A DNA stretch of 64,000 nucleotides from Xanthomonas hortorum. Lineage in GTDB: Bacteria; Pseudomonadota; Gammaproteobacteria; Xanthomonadales; Xanthomonadaceae. Positions 27,886 to 36,736 of the stretch are shown in pieces. Within the stretch, counting starts at the first letter, position 1. Each line of letters begins with the position of its first letter. The stretch is taken from positions 2,491,001-2,555,000 of the forward strand of contig NZ_CP101417.1 of the NCBI RefSeq assembly GCF_024339125.1, given 5' to 3'. The position numbers and the translations under genes were made by a program. A model generated the notes under the pieces. The model saw nothing but the letters and a program-made list of their open reading frames with translations. It was not told where the DNA came from and made no database searches.

Positions 27886-28083
27886 ATGACCGCTCACCCC
27901 GTGCTGCTTCGCTCCGAACCGGTCAACCTGCGCGACCGCGCCGTCCCGCGCGCTGTCCCCGCAGAAGACGTCATCAGCAGCGAGGCGCTGCTCAAGGGCC
28001 GTCGCGAAGTGCTGATTCAGCATGGCGATCGTGTCTATCGCCTGCGCCATACCAGCAACGACAAGCTCATCCTGACCAAGTAA
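27886..28083 (+). CDS. hemP: Hemin uptake protein HemP
   Basis: 65 residues from the ATG at 27886 (MTAHPVLLRSEP), preceded by GGAG. The 16-codon longer version starting at 27838 would begin inside the Fur-box-like site and is rejected. The C-terminal RREVLIQHGDRVYRLRHTS..KLILTK is the conserved HemP domain. Small cytoplasmic protein linked to haem uptake; in some bacteria it activates the haem receptor gene. First gene of the iron unit, 278 bases ahead of the receptor. Confidence 0.9.
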   Translation: MTAHPVLLRSEPVNLRDRAVPRAVPAEDVISSEALLKGRREVLIQHGDRVYRLRHTSNDKLILTK

Positions 28084-28361
28084 CACCGCCGATGACCCGC
28101 TGCGCACCGCCAAGCGGGCGCGGTCGGTGTCGAGATCGGCAGGTGCCCAGCATCAGCCGTACTCGTTCGCTCCCGCAGCCTGATTGCCGCGCACGATGTT
28201 CTAAGTCGCTTCACCCCCACCGATGCCCGCTCGCGCAGGTATTGGAGCTGTCTGCCGCGGGCGTTGCCGCCGCCGCCCGCCACTTCATTCTCTACCCTCG
28301 GCTGCCGCTCGCGGCGTCTGCCACAGCGCGCGCTGTCGGGGGTTCTTCTCGAAGGTTTCCG

Positions 28362-30593
28362 ATGATCCGCCTGCATCCGCTGGTGGTCGCGCTGTCGCTG
28401 GCGCTGCCTGCTGTTCCGTTGTGTGCCCATGCTACTGAACTCGACGGCAGCGGGGATGCCGCGCGTGAGGTGCACGACTTCAACCGGCTGCAGGTCACCG
28501 CCACGCGCACCCAGCGCGCCCTGGTCGATGTGCCGAGCACGGTGGATGTGATCGACCGCGAACAACTCGACAACCAACTGGTGCGCGAGCTCAAGGATCT
28601 GTTCCGTTACACGCCCGGCGTGTCGGTGACCAGTACCAGCGGCCGCTTCACCGGCGCCAACGGCATCCGCATCCGCGGGCTGGACGGCAACCGCGTGGCG
28701 ATCCTGGTCGACAACGTGCCGGTGTCGGACACCTTCAGTTTCGGCAGCTACCTCAACGCCAACCGCAACTTCGTCGATCTAGAAACGCTCAAGCGCGTCG
28801 AAGTGGTGCGCGGGCCGGCCAGCTCCTTGTACGGTTCCGATGCGCTGGGCGGCGTGGTGGCCTTCGTCACCAAGGACCCGGCCGATTATCTCAGTGCCGA
28901 CAAGCACAGCTACGTCGGGCTGAAGTTCGGCTACGAGGGCGACTGGAACGGCCTGTTCGCCGGTGCCACCGGCGCGTTCGGCGGCGAGCGCTGGAGCGGC
29001 ATGGTGGCGGTGAGTCACCGCCAGGGTCAGGAAGCGCAGAACCAGGGCGACAACCGTAGCCGCGATTTCACCCGCACCGCAGCCAATCCGCAGCGCATCG
29101 ACGGCCGCAGCGTGCTCGCCAAACTCGTCTACGCGCCGAGCGCGCAACAGCGCTTCAAGCTCACCGTGGAAGGCAACGAAGACTACGGCAGCATCGATGC
29201 CTTGACCGGTATCGACCCGCGCAATGCGATGGCCTCGCTGCGCATTCTGTCGCAGGAAGGGCGCGACCATCAGACGCGTGCGCGCGTCTCGCTGCGGCAC
29301 GAGCTGGATGCACTGGATTGGGCGCTCGCCGACGATCTGCAGTGGCAGTTGTATCGCCAGGACAGCGAAAGCCTGCAGCGTACCGATGAATTGCGCGGCA
29401 ACAACACGCGCCGCCACAACGAACACAATTTCGATCAGCGCGTGTACGGGCTGCTGGTCAACGCGCACAAGTCCATCGACACCGGCACGCTCAGCCACGA
29501 CATCACCTACGGTCTGGATGGCACCTGGACCGATACCCGCGCCAAGCGCGACGGGTATTCGGTGAATCTGGTCAATGGCGTGGTGACCAACCGGGTCGGT
29601 CAGGACGTGTTCCCGGTGCGCGATTTCCCCAACAGCGAAACCACCAAGCTCGGGTTGTACGCGCAGGACGAGATCCGCCTATTCGACGGCAAGCTGTCGC
29701 TGACACCCGGCGTGCGCGTGGATTATTTCCGCCTCTCGCCACAGGTGGACGATATCTTCCGCGAAGACAATCCCGGCGTGGCCGCTGCGACCATCGACGA
29801 AACCCAGGTCTCGCCCAAGTTCGGTGCGGTGTGGCGTTTCTCGGATGCATGGTCGGCGTATGCCAATTACGCGCACGGCTTCCGCGCCCCGCCGTACAAC
29901 GACGTCAATATCGGCTTCACCAATCTGCAGGCGCGCTACACCGCCATCGCCAATCCGGACCTGAAATCGGAGACCAGTCGCGGTGGCGAACTGGGGCTGC
30001 GTTTCAACGACGCGATCGGGTATCTGGGCGTCGCCGTGTACTACACCGACTACCGCAACTTCATCGAATCGTATGCGCCGGCGGGTTTCAACGCCGAAGG
30101 GCTGATGCTGTTCCAGTCGCGCAATGTGGACGATGTGGTGATCAAGGGCGCCGAAGCACGCGCCGGTGTCGATCTGGGCGCGCTGGCGGGCTGGCAGGGC
30201 TGGTCGCTCAACAGCGCCGTCGCCTACTCGGAAGGCGACAATCTCACCGACGACACGCCGCTCAATTCGGTCGACCCGCTGCGCGGCACCTTCGGTGTGG
30301 CCTTCGACAGCGATGGCTGGGGCGCAGAGTTGATCGGCACCTTCGTTGCACGCAAACGCCGCCCGCAGCTGGACAGCTATTACACGCCGGCCGGCTACGC
30401 CACGCTGGATCTGATGGGGCATTGGGAATTTGCGCCCGGCGCCAAGGTCACCGCCGGCATCTTCAATCTGGCCGATCGCCGCTATGTGGACTGGAACGCG
30501 CTGCCCAACGGCACGCTGGCCAGCAGCACGGTGCTCGACCGCTTCACCGGCGCCGGGCGTACCGCCTCGGTCAGCCTGGCCGTGAGCTGGTAG
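28362..30593 (+). CDS. TonB-dependent haem/haemoglobin-type receptor
   Basis: 743 residues from the ATG at 28362 (MIRLHPLVVALSLALPAVPLCAHA, Sec signal); upstream frame rejected. Outer-membrane 22-strand barrel with plug. TonB-box-like VTATRTQRALVDVP, plug signatures IRIRGLDGNRVAILVDNVPV and VEVVRGPASSLYGSDALGG, receptor motifs GFRAPPYND (about 505-513) and NPDLKSETSRGGELGLRF (FRAP/NPDL boxes of the haem receptor family), terminal SVSLAVSW. The His expected between FRAP and NPNL boxes in HemR-type receptors is absent, so the ligand may be bound differently or be another iron compound. The hemP context supports haem. Confidence 0.9.
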   Translation: MIRLHPLVVALSLALPAVPLCAHATELDGSGDAAREVHDFNRLQVTATRTQRALVDVPSTVDVIDREQLDNQLVRELKDLFRYTPGVSVTSTSGRFTGANGIRIRGLDGNRVAILVDNVPVSDTFSFGSYLNANRNFVDLETLKRVEVVRGPASSLYGSDALGGVVAFVTKDPADYLSADKHSYVGLKFGYEGDWNGLFAGATGAFGGERWSGMVAVSHRQGQEAQNQGDNRSRDFTRTAANPQRIDGRSVLAKLVYAPSAQQRFKLTVEGNEDYGSIDALTGIDPRNAMASLRILSQEGRDHQTRARVSLRHELDALDWALADDLQWQLYRQDSESLQRTDELRGNNTRRHNEHNFDQRVYGLLVNAHKSIDTGTLSHDITYGLDGTWTDTRAKRDGYSVNLVNGVVTNRVGQDVFPVRDFPNSETTKLGLYAQDEIRLFDGKLSLTPGVRVDYFRLSPQVDDIFREDNPGVAAATIDETQVSPKFGAVWRFSDAWSAYANYAHGFRAPPYNDVNIGFTNLQARYTAIANPDLKSETSRGGELGLRFNDAIGYLGVAVYYTDYRNFIESYAPAGFNAEGLMLFQSRNVDDVVIKGAEARAGVDLGALAGWQGWSLNSAVAYSEGDNLTDDTPLNSVDPLRGTFGVAFDSDGWGAELIGTFVARKRRPQLDSYYTPAGYATLDLMGHWEFAPGAKVTAGIFNLADRRYVDWNALPNGTLASSTVLDRFTGAGRTASVSLAVSW

Positions 30594-30598
30594 CGGCC

Positions 30599-31231
30599 AT
30601 GACCAGCGCCCGCCCACTGCCGCAGTTGTCGCATGCACGTGCCACCCGCGCCGCGCTGCCGCGTCCGCAGCAGCTGGCGGCACTGGGCACGGTGCTATGT
30701 CTGTATCGGCCCGCGCTGGGCAATGAGCTGGATGGCTGGCAGCACGCGGTGGATGCGGCGGCATGCCGGCAGGTCGACAGCGACGGCGTGCGCGAAAGCA
30801 TCTGGTTCTTCGATGCCGAAGGACACTGCTGCTGGCGGATTTGTCTGTTGCCGGACAGCGATTTTTTGATCTGGGATCGCCTGGTCTCGCGCTTGCCGCC
30901 GCTGCCGATGGAAACCCATGAGCTCGGCGTCGGCGAGCGGCTGTGGCGTCGTCTGGCCGGCCGTATGCGCGGGGAGGCCTGGCGATTGAGCGCGCTGCGT
31001 CTGCAGACGGCCGCCACTCGCGAGCAACCGTTTGTCGCCAGCCTGGCGACAGTCTCGGCGCTGGGCGCGGAAGTGGCCGCACGCCTGGCACGCGAGGAGG
31101 GCATCGACGGACGTGTGGCGGTGGATGATTGCTGCTGCGCACGCGCTGCCGCCTTGCGCGCTGACTCCACCTCATCAAGCAATACTGATCCATCCGACAT
31201 GACGACGTCGCTGGTGCGCTTGCGCCGCTGA
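30599..31231 (+). CDS. Hemin transport accessory protein (HmuX-like)
   Basis: 210 residues from the ATG at 30599, five bases after the receptor stop. No signal peptide. Contains LAALGTVLCLYRPALGNELDGWQHAV and ESIWFFDAEGHCCWRICLLPDSDFLIWDRL, the pattern of proteins annotated hemin transport protein in Xanthomonas haem loci. Unusual Cys content in the C-terminal third (DDCCCARAAALRAD) and at HCCWRICLLP, which might bind haem or metal; this is inference. The frame continues upstream inside the receptor gene but only as shadow. Confidence 0.75.
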   Translation: MTSARPLPQLSHARATRAALPRPQQLAALGTVLCLYRPALGNELDGWQHAVDAAACRQVDSDGVRESIWFFDAEGHCCWRICLLPDSDFLIWDRLVSRLPPLPMETHELGVGERLWRRLAGRMRGEAWRLSALRLQTAATREQPFVASLATVSALGAEVAARLAREEGIDGRVAVDDCCCARAAALRADSTSSSNTDPSDMTTSLVRLRR

Positions 31232-31260
31232 CGTTCCTGAGACCACCAACGAGAGTTCCG

Positions 31261-32184
31261 ATGAGCCCACTGTTTCCCCGCTGTATCGCACTGACGCTGA
31301 GCCTGTTGCCGTTGATTGCCGCCGCCGACGCCCAGCGCGATCGCCAGAGCATCCTGGCGATGCAGGGCGAATACGCCGTGGACTTCGCCTTCGACGAAAC
31401 CGTGCTGCTCAAGCCCGGTTACGAACGTGCCTCGGCCATGCGCAGCGGCGCCAGCGAAGTGGTCATCGTGGTCGAAGATTCACCGCGCAAAGTGGTGCTG
31501 CAGCACTTGCTGGTCGACGAAAAGAGCAAGCATGTGACCAAGCACTGGCGGCAGGACTGGATCTTCGAGGCGCCGCAGCGTTTCGAGTTCACTGCCGAGC
31601 AGACCTGGACGGTGCATGCGCTGCCGCCGGCAGTCACCACCGGCGCCTGGACGCAATGCGTGTATGAAGTCAGCGACGCGCCACGCTATTGCGGCACCGG
31701 TCGCTGGGACTATGCCGAGGGTCATCCCACCTGGACCAGCGATCTGAGCTGGCGCCCGTTGCCGCGCCGCGAATACACCAAGCGCAGCGACTACAACGCG
31801 CTGTCGGTGATCAACCGCCACACGCTCACGCCCAACGGCTGGACCCACGAACAGTTCAACACCAAGGTGCTGCGCAAGCCCGATGGCAGCCAGGAGGCGA
31901 TCGCGCGCGAGTTCGGCTTCAACGATTACCGCAAGACCACCGACGTCGATTTCGCCCAGGCCTATGCGTACTGGAAGGGCACCCAGGGCTACTGGGCCAA
32001 GGTGCGCACGCGCTGGGCCAAGTTCCTGGACACGCCGCCGGGCCTGCATCTGAAGACCAAGCCGGACGGCATGGCGATGATCATGCCGATGTTCCAGCAG
32101 GCCGAGACCGTGCAGAAGGGCAAGCGGGTCAAGGACGCGCAACTCGATGCGGTGTTCGCGCAGTGGGTGGAACCGGCGAACTAG
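31261..32184 (+). CDS. DUF6607-family exported protein
   Basis: 307 residues with a Sec signal (MSPLFPRCIALTLSLLPLIAAADA). The mature protein is Trp- and Tyr-rich (HWRQDWIFEAPQRFEFTAEQTW, RYCGTGRWDYAEGHPTW, QAYAYWKGTQGYWAKVRTRW) and has one likely disulfide pair (TQCVYEVSDAPRYC). It fits the DUF6607 family found with haem receptors. Likely periplasmic; role unknown. Last gene of the unit, 29 bases after the preceding gene and before a strong palindrome. Confidence 0.75.
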   Translation: MSPLFPRCIALTLSLLPLIAAADAQRDRQSILAMQGEYAVDFAFDETVLLKPGYERASAMRSGASEVVIVVEDSPRKVVLQHLLVDEKSKHVTKHWRQDWIFEAPQRFEFTAEQTWTVHALPPAVTTGAWTQCVYEVSDAPRYCGTGRWDYAEGHPTWTSDLSWRPLPRREYTKRSDYNALSVINRHTLTPNGWTHEQFNTKVLRKPDGSQEAIAREFGFNDYRKTTDVDFAQAYAYWKGTQGYWAKVRTRWAKFLDTPPGLHLKTKPDGMAMIMPMFQQAETVQKGKRVKDAQLDAVFAQWVEPAN

Positions 32185-32197
32185 GCACCTGGATGTC

Positions 32198-32266
32198 GTA
32201 GGAGCGCGCTGGCGCGCGATTGAGGCTTTATCGGTAACGCCTCATCGCGCGCCAGCGCGCTCCTAC
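32198..32266. repeat. GTAGGAGCG palindromic repeat (copy 2), possible bidirectional terminator
   Basis: GTAGGAGCGCGCTGGCGCGC pairs with GCGCGCCAGCGCGCTCCTAC almost perfectly, with an inner ATTGAGGC / GCCTCAT stem and a loop of about a dozen bases. It sits between convergent genes (DUF6607 and DUF486). Confidence 0.85.
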
Positions 32267-32278
32267 GGGGCATTAGCC

Positions 32279-32632
32279 TTATTCCTTGAACATCAAGAAC
32301 GCGGCCACCAGAATCAGGCCGAACGCGGCCCAGTGATTCCACTTCAACGACTGGCCCAGGTAGAACGTCGAGAAGCCGGCGAACACCAGCAGCGTGATCA
32401 CCTCCTGCATGCCCTTGAGCTGCGGGGCCGAATACACCGCGCTCCCGAGCCGGTTGCCCGGCACCTGCAGGCAGTATTCGAAAAACGCGATGCCCCAGCT
32501 GACCAGGATTGCGATCATCAACGGCGTGCTCTTGTACTTCAGATGCCCGTACCAGGCGAAGGTCATGAACACGTTGCTGGCGAGCAACAGCAGGATCGGG
32601 TAGACGTAAGCAGTGAAGGGCGCGGTGGGCAT
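32279..32632 (-). CDS. DUF486 / DMT-family small membrane protein
   Basis: 117 residues with four predicted helices (YVYPILLLLASNVFMTFAWYG, MIAILVSWGIAFFEYCL, VITLLVFAGFSTFYLG, HWAAFGLILVAAFLMF). The HLKYKSTPL and EYCLQVPGNRLGS motifs are typical of the DUF486 family, distantly related to drug/metabolite transporters. Transport substrate unknown. Just downstream of the sulfonate unit on the same strand, with an 82-base gap. Confidence 0.88.
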   Translation of the reverse strand: MPTAPFTAYVYPILLLLASNVFMTFAWYGHLKYKSTPLMIAILVSWGIAFFEYCLQVPGNRLGSAVYSAPQLKGMQEVITLLVFAGFSTFYLGQSLKWNHWAAFGLILVAAFLMFKE

Positions 32633-32714
32633 GACGGCGGTCGGGGTGTGAGCGGGCCGGCAGCATAATCCAGCCCTGTTAAGCGCACGCGACCGTGCCG
32701 ATGAGCCCGGCAGC

Positions 32715-33599
32715 CTAGCGCTGCATGCCCCAGCGGCGCACGGTCAGCCGCTCGATGGCCTGGAACACCACGCCTTCCACCAGCAGGCCGAGCACGATCA
32801 CCATCGCTAGGCCGGCGAACACCCGATCTGTATACAGCTCGTTGCGGTTCTGGAAGATGTACCAGCCCAGACCACCCTGGCCGGAGGTGGCCCCGAACAC
32901 CAGCTCGGCGGCGATCAGGGTGCGCCAGGCGAACGCCCAGCCGATCTTCAGCCCGGACAGGATCGCCGGCAGCGCGGCCGGGATCAGCAGCTGCGCCACG
33001 TAACGCGGCCCACGCAGCCCGTAATTGCGCCCGGCCATGCGCAGCGTTTCCGGTACTGCCTGGAAGCCTGCATAGGTGGTCAGCGCCAGCGGCCACAGCA
33101 CCGAATGCACCAGCACGAACACCAGGCTGCCGGTGCCCAGGCCGAACCACAGCAGGGCCAGCGGCAGCAACGCAATGGCCGGTAGCGGGTTGAACATGGC
33201 GGTCAAGGTGCCGAGCACATCGCGGCCCCAGCGCGTGGAGGCGGCCAGCGCGGTCAGCACGAAGGCCAGCACTACGCCGAGCGCGTAGCCCTGCGCCAGC
33301 ACCCGCAGCGAAGCGCCCACGCGGCGCAGCAACTCGCCCGACAGCAGTCCATCGTAAAACGCGCGTGCGGTCTGCAGGGCGCTGGGCAGCATCAGATCAT
33401 CGCCAACCACGCGCGCGGCGATCTCCCACACGGCGACCAGCACCACCAACACCAGTGCCTTGCGCAGCCACGGCGGCGCCTGCCAGCGCGCCGGCGCGGC
33501 GGTGGCGATCAATGCGGGATCCAGCGGTTGTAGTGCACGTTCGTACTCGGCCCGCACCGGCGGCAGCGGCGGCAGCGCGGTGGCGTTGCTGCCGCTCAT
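32715..33599 (-). CDS. tauC: Sulfonate/taurine ABC transporter permease
   Basis: 294 residues. Binding-protein-dependent permease: cytoplasmic N-terminus, first helix ALVLVVLVAVWEIAARVV, about six membrane segments, and the EAA loop around AGRNYGLRGPRYVAQLLIPAALPAILSGLKIG that contacts the ATPase. SsuC/TauC group by sequence type. Its ATG overlaps the tauB stop by 4 bases. Last gene of a tauD-tauA-tauB-tauC unit. Taurine versus another sulfonate cannot be decided from sequence; the assignment rests on the TauD neighbour. Confidence 0.85.
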   Translation of the reverse strand: MSGSNATALPPLPPVRAEYERALQPLDPALIATAAPARWQAPPWLRKALVLVVLVAVWEIAARVVGDDLMLPSALQTARAFYDGLLSGELLRRVGASLRVLAQGYALGVVLAFVLTALAASTRWGRDVLGTLTAMFNPLPAIALLPLALLWFGLGTGSLVFVLVHSVLWPLALTTYAGFQAVPETLRMAGRNYGLRGPRYVAQLLIPAALPAILSGLKIGWAFAWRTLIAAELVFGATSGQGGLGWYIFQNRNELYTDRVFAGLAMVIVLGLLVEGVVFQAIERLTVRRWGMQR

Positions 33600-34435
33600 G
33601 GCAGCGCCTCGCGTTGGCGTTCGGCCGGGCGACGCAGCGGTGCTACCTTGGCATCATCCAGGGCGTCGTCGGGCAGGTCGAACAGCAGCCGATGAATGCG
33701 CTGCGCGGTCTGCTGGAACGCCACACTGCCAGCGCTGTGCGGGCCGAATGCATGTGCGTTGAGTTCGGCGCGCACCTGACCCGGGTGCGGCGACAACAGC
33801 AGCACGCGATTGCCGACCACCAGGGCTTCTTCGATGGAGTGGGTGACGAACAGCAAGGTGAAGCGCGATTGCTCCCACAGCTCCAGCACCTGCTCCTGCA
33901 TGCGCGAACGCGTCAATGCATCGAGTGCAGCGAAGGGCTCGTCCATCAGCAACACGCGCGGGCGCATCGCCAATGCGCGCGCGATCGCCACGCGTTGCTT
34001 CATGCCGCCGGACAAGGTGTGCGGATAGGCATCGGCAAAGGCGCTCAGACCGACCTGCGCCAGACTGTCGTCAGCACGTTCGCGCGCTTCGGCACGCGAG
34101 AGCTTGCGTGCCGCGCGCAGGCCGAACACCACGTTCTCGCGCACGGTCTTCCACGGCGCCAGCTGGTCGAATTCCTGGAACACCACCACCCGGTCCGGCC
34201 CGGGCCCGGTGACCGCGTTGCCATCCAGACGGATCTGCCCCTCGCGCGGGGTCACAAAGCCGGCCACCGCCTTGAGCAAGGTGGATTTGCCGCAACCCGA
34301 CGGCCCCAGCAGCACGAAACGATCGGCTTCATGCACATCGAAACGCACGCGGTGGGTGGCACGCACCACGCGCTGCGCGGAAGCGTATTCCAGGCTGACG
34401 TGGTCGACCTGCAGCAAGGGCGTGGGCGTGGGCAT
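33596..34435 (-). CDS. tauB: Sulfonate/taurine ABC transporter ATP-binding protein
   Basis: 279 residues. Walker A GPSGCGKSTLLKAV (about 39-52), Q-loop VVVFQEFDQLAPW, signature LSGGMKQRVAIARAL, Walker B VLLMDEPFAALD and switch His in FVTHSIEEAL. NrtD/SsuB/TauB group. The C-terminal ~40 residues extend past the core (FDLPDDALDDAKVAPL..). Starts 3 bases after the tauA stop and overlaps tauC. Couples ATP hydrolysis to uptake of organosulfonates. Confidence 0.9.
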   Translation of the reverse strand: MPTPTPLLQVDHVSLEYASAQRVVRATHRVRFDVHEADRFVLLGPSGCGKSTLLKAVAGFVTPREGQIRLDGNAVTGPGPDRVVVFQEFDQLAPWKTVRENVVFGLRAARKLSRAEARERADDSLAQVGLSAFADAYPHTLSGGMKQRVAIARALAMRPRVLLMDEPFAALDALTRSRMQEQVLELWEQSRFTLLFVTHSIEEALVVGNRVLLLSPHPGQVRAELNAHAFGPHSAGSVAFQQTAQRIHRLLFDLPDDALDDAKVAPLRRPAERQREALP

Positions 34436-34438
34436 CGC

Positions 34439-35488
34439 TCAGCTCCCGCCCGCAATCAGCGGGTCGTCGAAGAAGTAGTCGCTCAGCTTGCTCGGCGTCT
34501 GCTTGATCGCGCCGCTGTGCTGCATGAACTTGCCCAGCCCCAGCGTGTTCTGCGGCACCACGGTGAATTGCACTTTCGGGTCCTTGAGGATCTGCAACAC
34601 CAGCGCGCGGTCGATGCCTGAGCCATTGCGGCGCAGAAAGATATCCGCCGCCTGTTCCGGATGCGCGGTGACAAAACGTGCCGCCTGATCCAGCGCAGCG
34701 ACGAAGGCGCGATAGGTCTTGGGATTGTCGCGGCGGAATTTTTCGGTGGCATACAGCACCGTCGCCGACGAGGGGCCGCCTTCGATCTCGTAGGAGCTGG
34801 TCACGATATGCGCGGCCGGGTTACGCGCCAGTTCCTGCTCCTGGAACGGCGGGCTGGCAAAGTGCGCAGTGATCTCGGTGCGACCACGGATGATCGCGGC
34901 GGCGGCATCCGGATGTGGCAATGCGACCTGCAGCGGATCCAGCTGATGGGTGCCCTTGTCGCCCCAACGTTGCTGCGAAGCGTGCTGCAGAAAACGCGAC
35001 TGCACCGACACGCCGGTGGCCGGTACCGCAATCCGGTCCTGCGGAGTGAAATCGCCGATAGTTTTAATACGGGGATTGTTGCTGATCAGGTAGTACGGAA
35101 AATTGCCCAGCGAGGCCACGCCGCGCACGTTCTGGCGGCCATGCGTGCGGTCCCAGATGGTGAACAACGGCCCGACACCGGCACCGGCGATATCGATCGA
35201 ACCGGTCAGCAAGGCATCGTTGACCGCCGCGCCGCCGGACAACTGCAGGAACTGCACGTCGATATCCACGCCAGCGGCCTTGCCCTGCTGCTCGATGAGT
35301 TTTTGATCCTGCGCCACGTCCAGCAGCAGATAGACGATGCCGAACTGTTTGGCGACGCGCAGTTTTCCTTCTGCCTGCGCATGCGCGCTGAACAGCAAAG
35401 GCAACGCGGCCAGGAGCAGCAGCGCAACACGCCCGAAGAAACGACGGCGCTGCGGGGCTGCGTGGTGAGAAGTGACGGTCAAACGCAT
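34439..35488 (-). CDS. tauA: Sulfonate/taurine-binding periplasmic protein
   Basis: 349 residues from the ATG at 35488, preceded by GGAG; an ATG 14 codons upstream is less likely. Signal peptide with arginines (RLTVTSHHAAPQRRRFFGRVALLLLAALPLLF, cleavage near AHAQA). Mature part has the TauA/SsuA pattern: GKLRVAKQFGIVYLLLDVA, GVDIDVQFLQLSGGAAVNDALLTGSIDIAGAG, DRIAVPATGVSVQSRFLQ. Delivers the sulfonate to the membrane permease. The expected order differs from E. coli tauABCD because tauD comes first here. Confidence 0.88.
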   Translation of the reverse strand: MRLTVTSHHAAPQRRRFFGRVALLLLAALPLLFSAHAQAEGKLRVAKQFGIVYLLLDVAQDQKLIEQQGKAAGVDIDVQFLQLSGGAAVNDALLTGSIDIAGAGVGPLFTIWDRTHGRQNVRGVASLGNFPYYLISNNPRIKTIGDFTPQDRIAVPATGVSVQSRFLQHASQQRWGDKGTHQLDPLQVALPHPDAAAAIIRGRTEITAHFASPPFQEQELARNPAAHIVTSSYEIEGGPSSATVLYATEKFRRDNPKTYRAFVAALDQAARFVTAHPEQAADIFLRRNGSGIDRALVLQILKDPKVQFTVVPQNTLGLGKFMQHSGAIKQTPSKLSDYFFDDPLIAGGS

Positions 35489-35573
35489 GCGGCGCTCCAG
35501 TCGAAAGGGGGAGGGAAGGGCGCATTTCAAAGCGCGTTACGAGCCATAAGACCCACGCGGCGGCGCACGATTT

Positions 35574-36491
35574 CTAGAACGGCGCATCGCCTTCGATGGT
35601 GGTGCGGTTGAGCCGACGGCGCAGGTGATCCGGCGTGCCGGCGGCCAGATGCATCACCGAGCGGTTGTCCCAGAACACCATGTCGTGCGGCTGCCAACGG
35701 TGCCGATACACCAATGCCTCGCGGGTGCTGTGTTCGAACAGAGCCTGCAGCAGCGCATCACTTTCGTCGTCGGGCAAGCCGACGATGCGAGTGGTGAAAT
35801 GTTCGCTGACAAACAGCGCTTTCTGGCCTGTCTCCGGGTGCGTGCGCACGATCGGATGCTGCACCGGTGTCACTTCGGCGATCTGTTCGGCCGTCAGCGC
35901 CGGACGCCACGGATTGCGCGCACGCAGCTCTTCGTACTTGGCCAGATAGCTGTGCTCGGCGCGCAGGTCCTGCACCGCGTGCTTGAGCGCATCGGGCAAG
36001 GTGTGCCAGGCCAGATGCTGATTGGCGAACAAGGTGTCGCCGCCCTCGCTGGGCAGCTCTTGCGCGTGCAGCAGCGAGCCCAGACTGGGCGTTTCCTTGT
36101 ACGACAGGTCCGAGTGCCAGTAATGCCCGGCATCGCCCAGGCCGATTGGTTCGCCGTTCTCCTTGATATTGGACACCACCAGTACTTCCGGATGCCCACG
36201 CAACTGGAAATTGCGCAGCACATGGATCTGCAGCGGGCCGAAGCGACGGCTGAAATCGACCTGCTGCGCCGGGGTGATGCGTTGGTCGCGGAACACCAGC
36301 ACGTGATAGTCCAGATGCGCTTGATGGATACGCGCGAAGGTGTCCGCATCCAGCGGCTGCGACAGATCCAGGCCGATCACTTCGGCGCCCAGCGGGGCAT
36401 CGAACGGCACGATCTGCACGCCGGAAGCTTGCACTGTGGAAACCGCATCGCGCGGGGTCTGCGCACGCGCGGCGGAAGTGACGCTGGCCAT
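35574..36491 (-). CDS. tauD: TauD/TfdA-family Fe(II)/2-oxoglutarate dioxygenase
   Basis: 305 residues from the ATG at 36491 (MASVTSAARAQTPRDAV); the frame starts 45 codons earlier without support. Facial triad: HSD in DAGHYWHSDLSYKETP and the distal His in FWDNRSVMHLA; 2-oxoglutarate-binding Arg in RRRLNRTTIEG. Likely hydroxylates taurine or a related alkylsulfonate/alkylsulfate to release sulfite and an aldehyde. The family also includes AtsK-type sulfatases, so the exact substrate is open. First gene of the unit; 85 bases separate it from tauA. Confidence 0.88.
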   Translation of the reverse strand: MASVTSAARAQTPRDAVSTVQASGVQIVPFDAPLGAEVIGLDLSQPLDADTFARIHQAHLDYHVLVFRDQRITPAQQVDFSRRFGPLQIHVLRNFQLRGHPEVLVVSNIKENGEPIGLGDAGHYWHSDLSYKETPSLGSLLHAQELPSEGGDTLFANQHLAWHTLPDALKHAVQDLRAEHSYLAKYEELRARNPWRPALTAEQIAEVTPVQHPIVRTHPETGQKALFVSEHFTTRIVGLPDDESDALLQALFEHSTREALVYRHRWQPHDMVFWDNRSVMHLAAGTPDHLRRRLNRTTIEGDAPF

Positions 36492-36736
36492 GACGGTGGC
36501 ACCTCGACGGCAACGAAAGGCCGCCTGGGCCGGCGACCGGACAGACCACTCTAGGCAGTCGTGCCGCCGCTGCGAACGTACGATTGGCAACGTGCTTATG
36601 CGCTGCAGGTATATGCGACCCGGCATGACGGGCGACGCAACTTGGCGCCACCCGATTCGGGCTCAACTGCTTTACGTCGATGAGTAGATATTGACGCAGC
36701 GCCGCCTGGGCAGCGCAGTCGCTTTGTGGTGCACTC

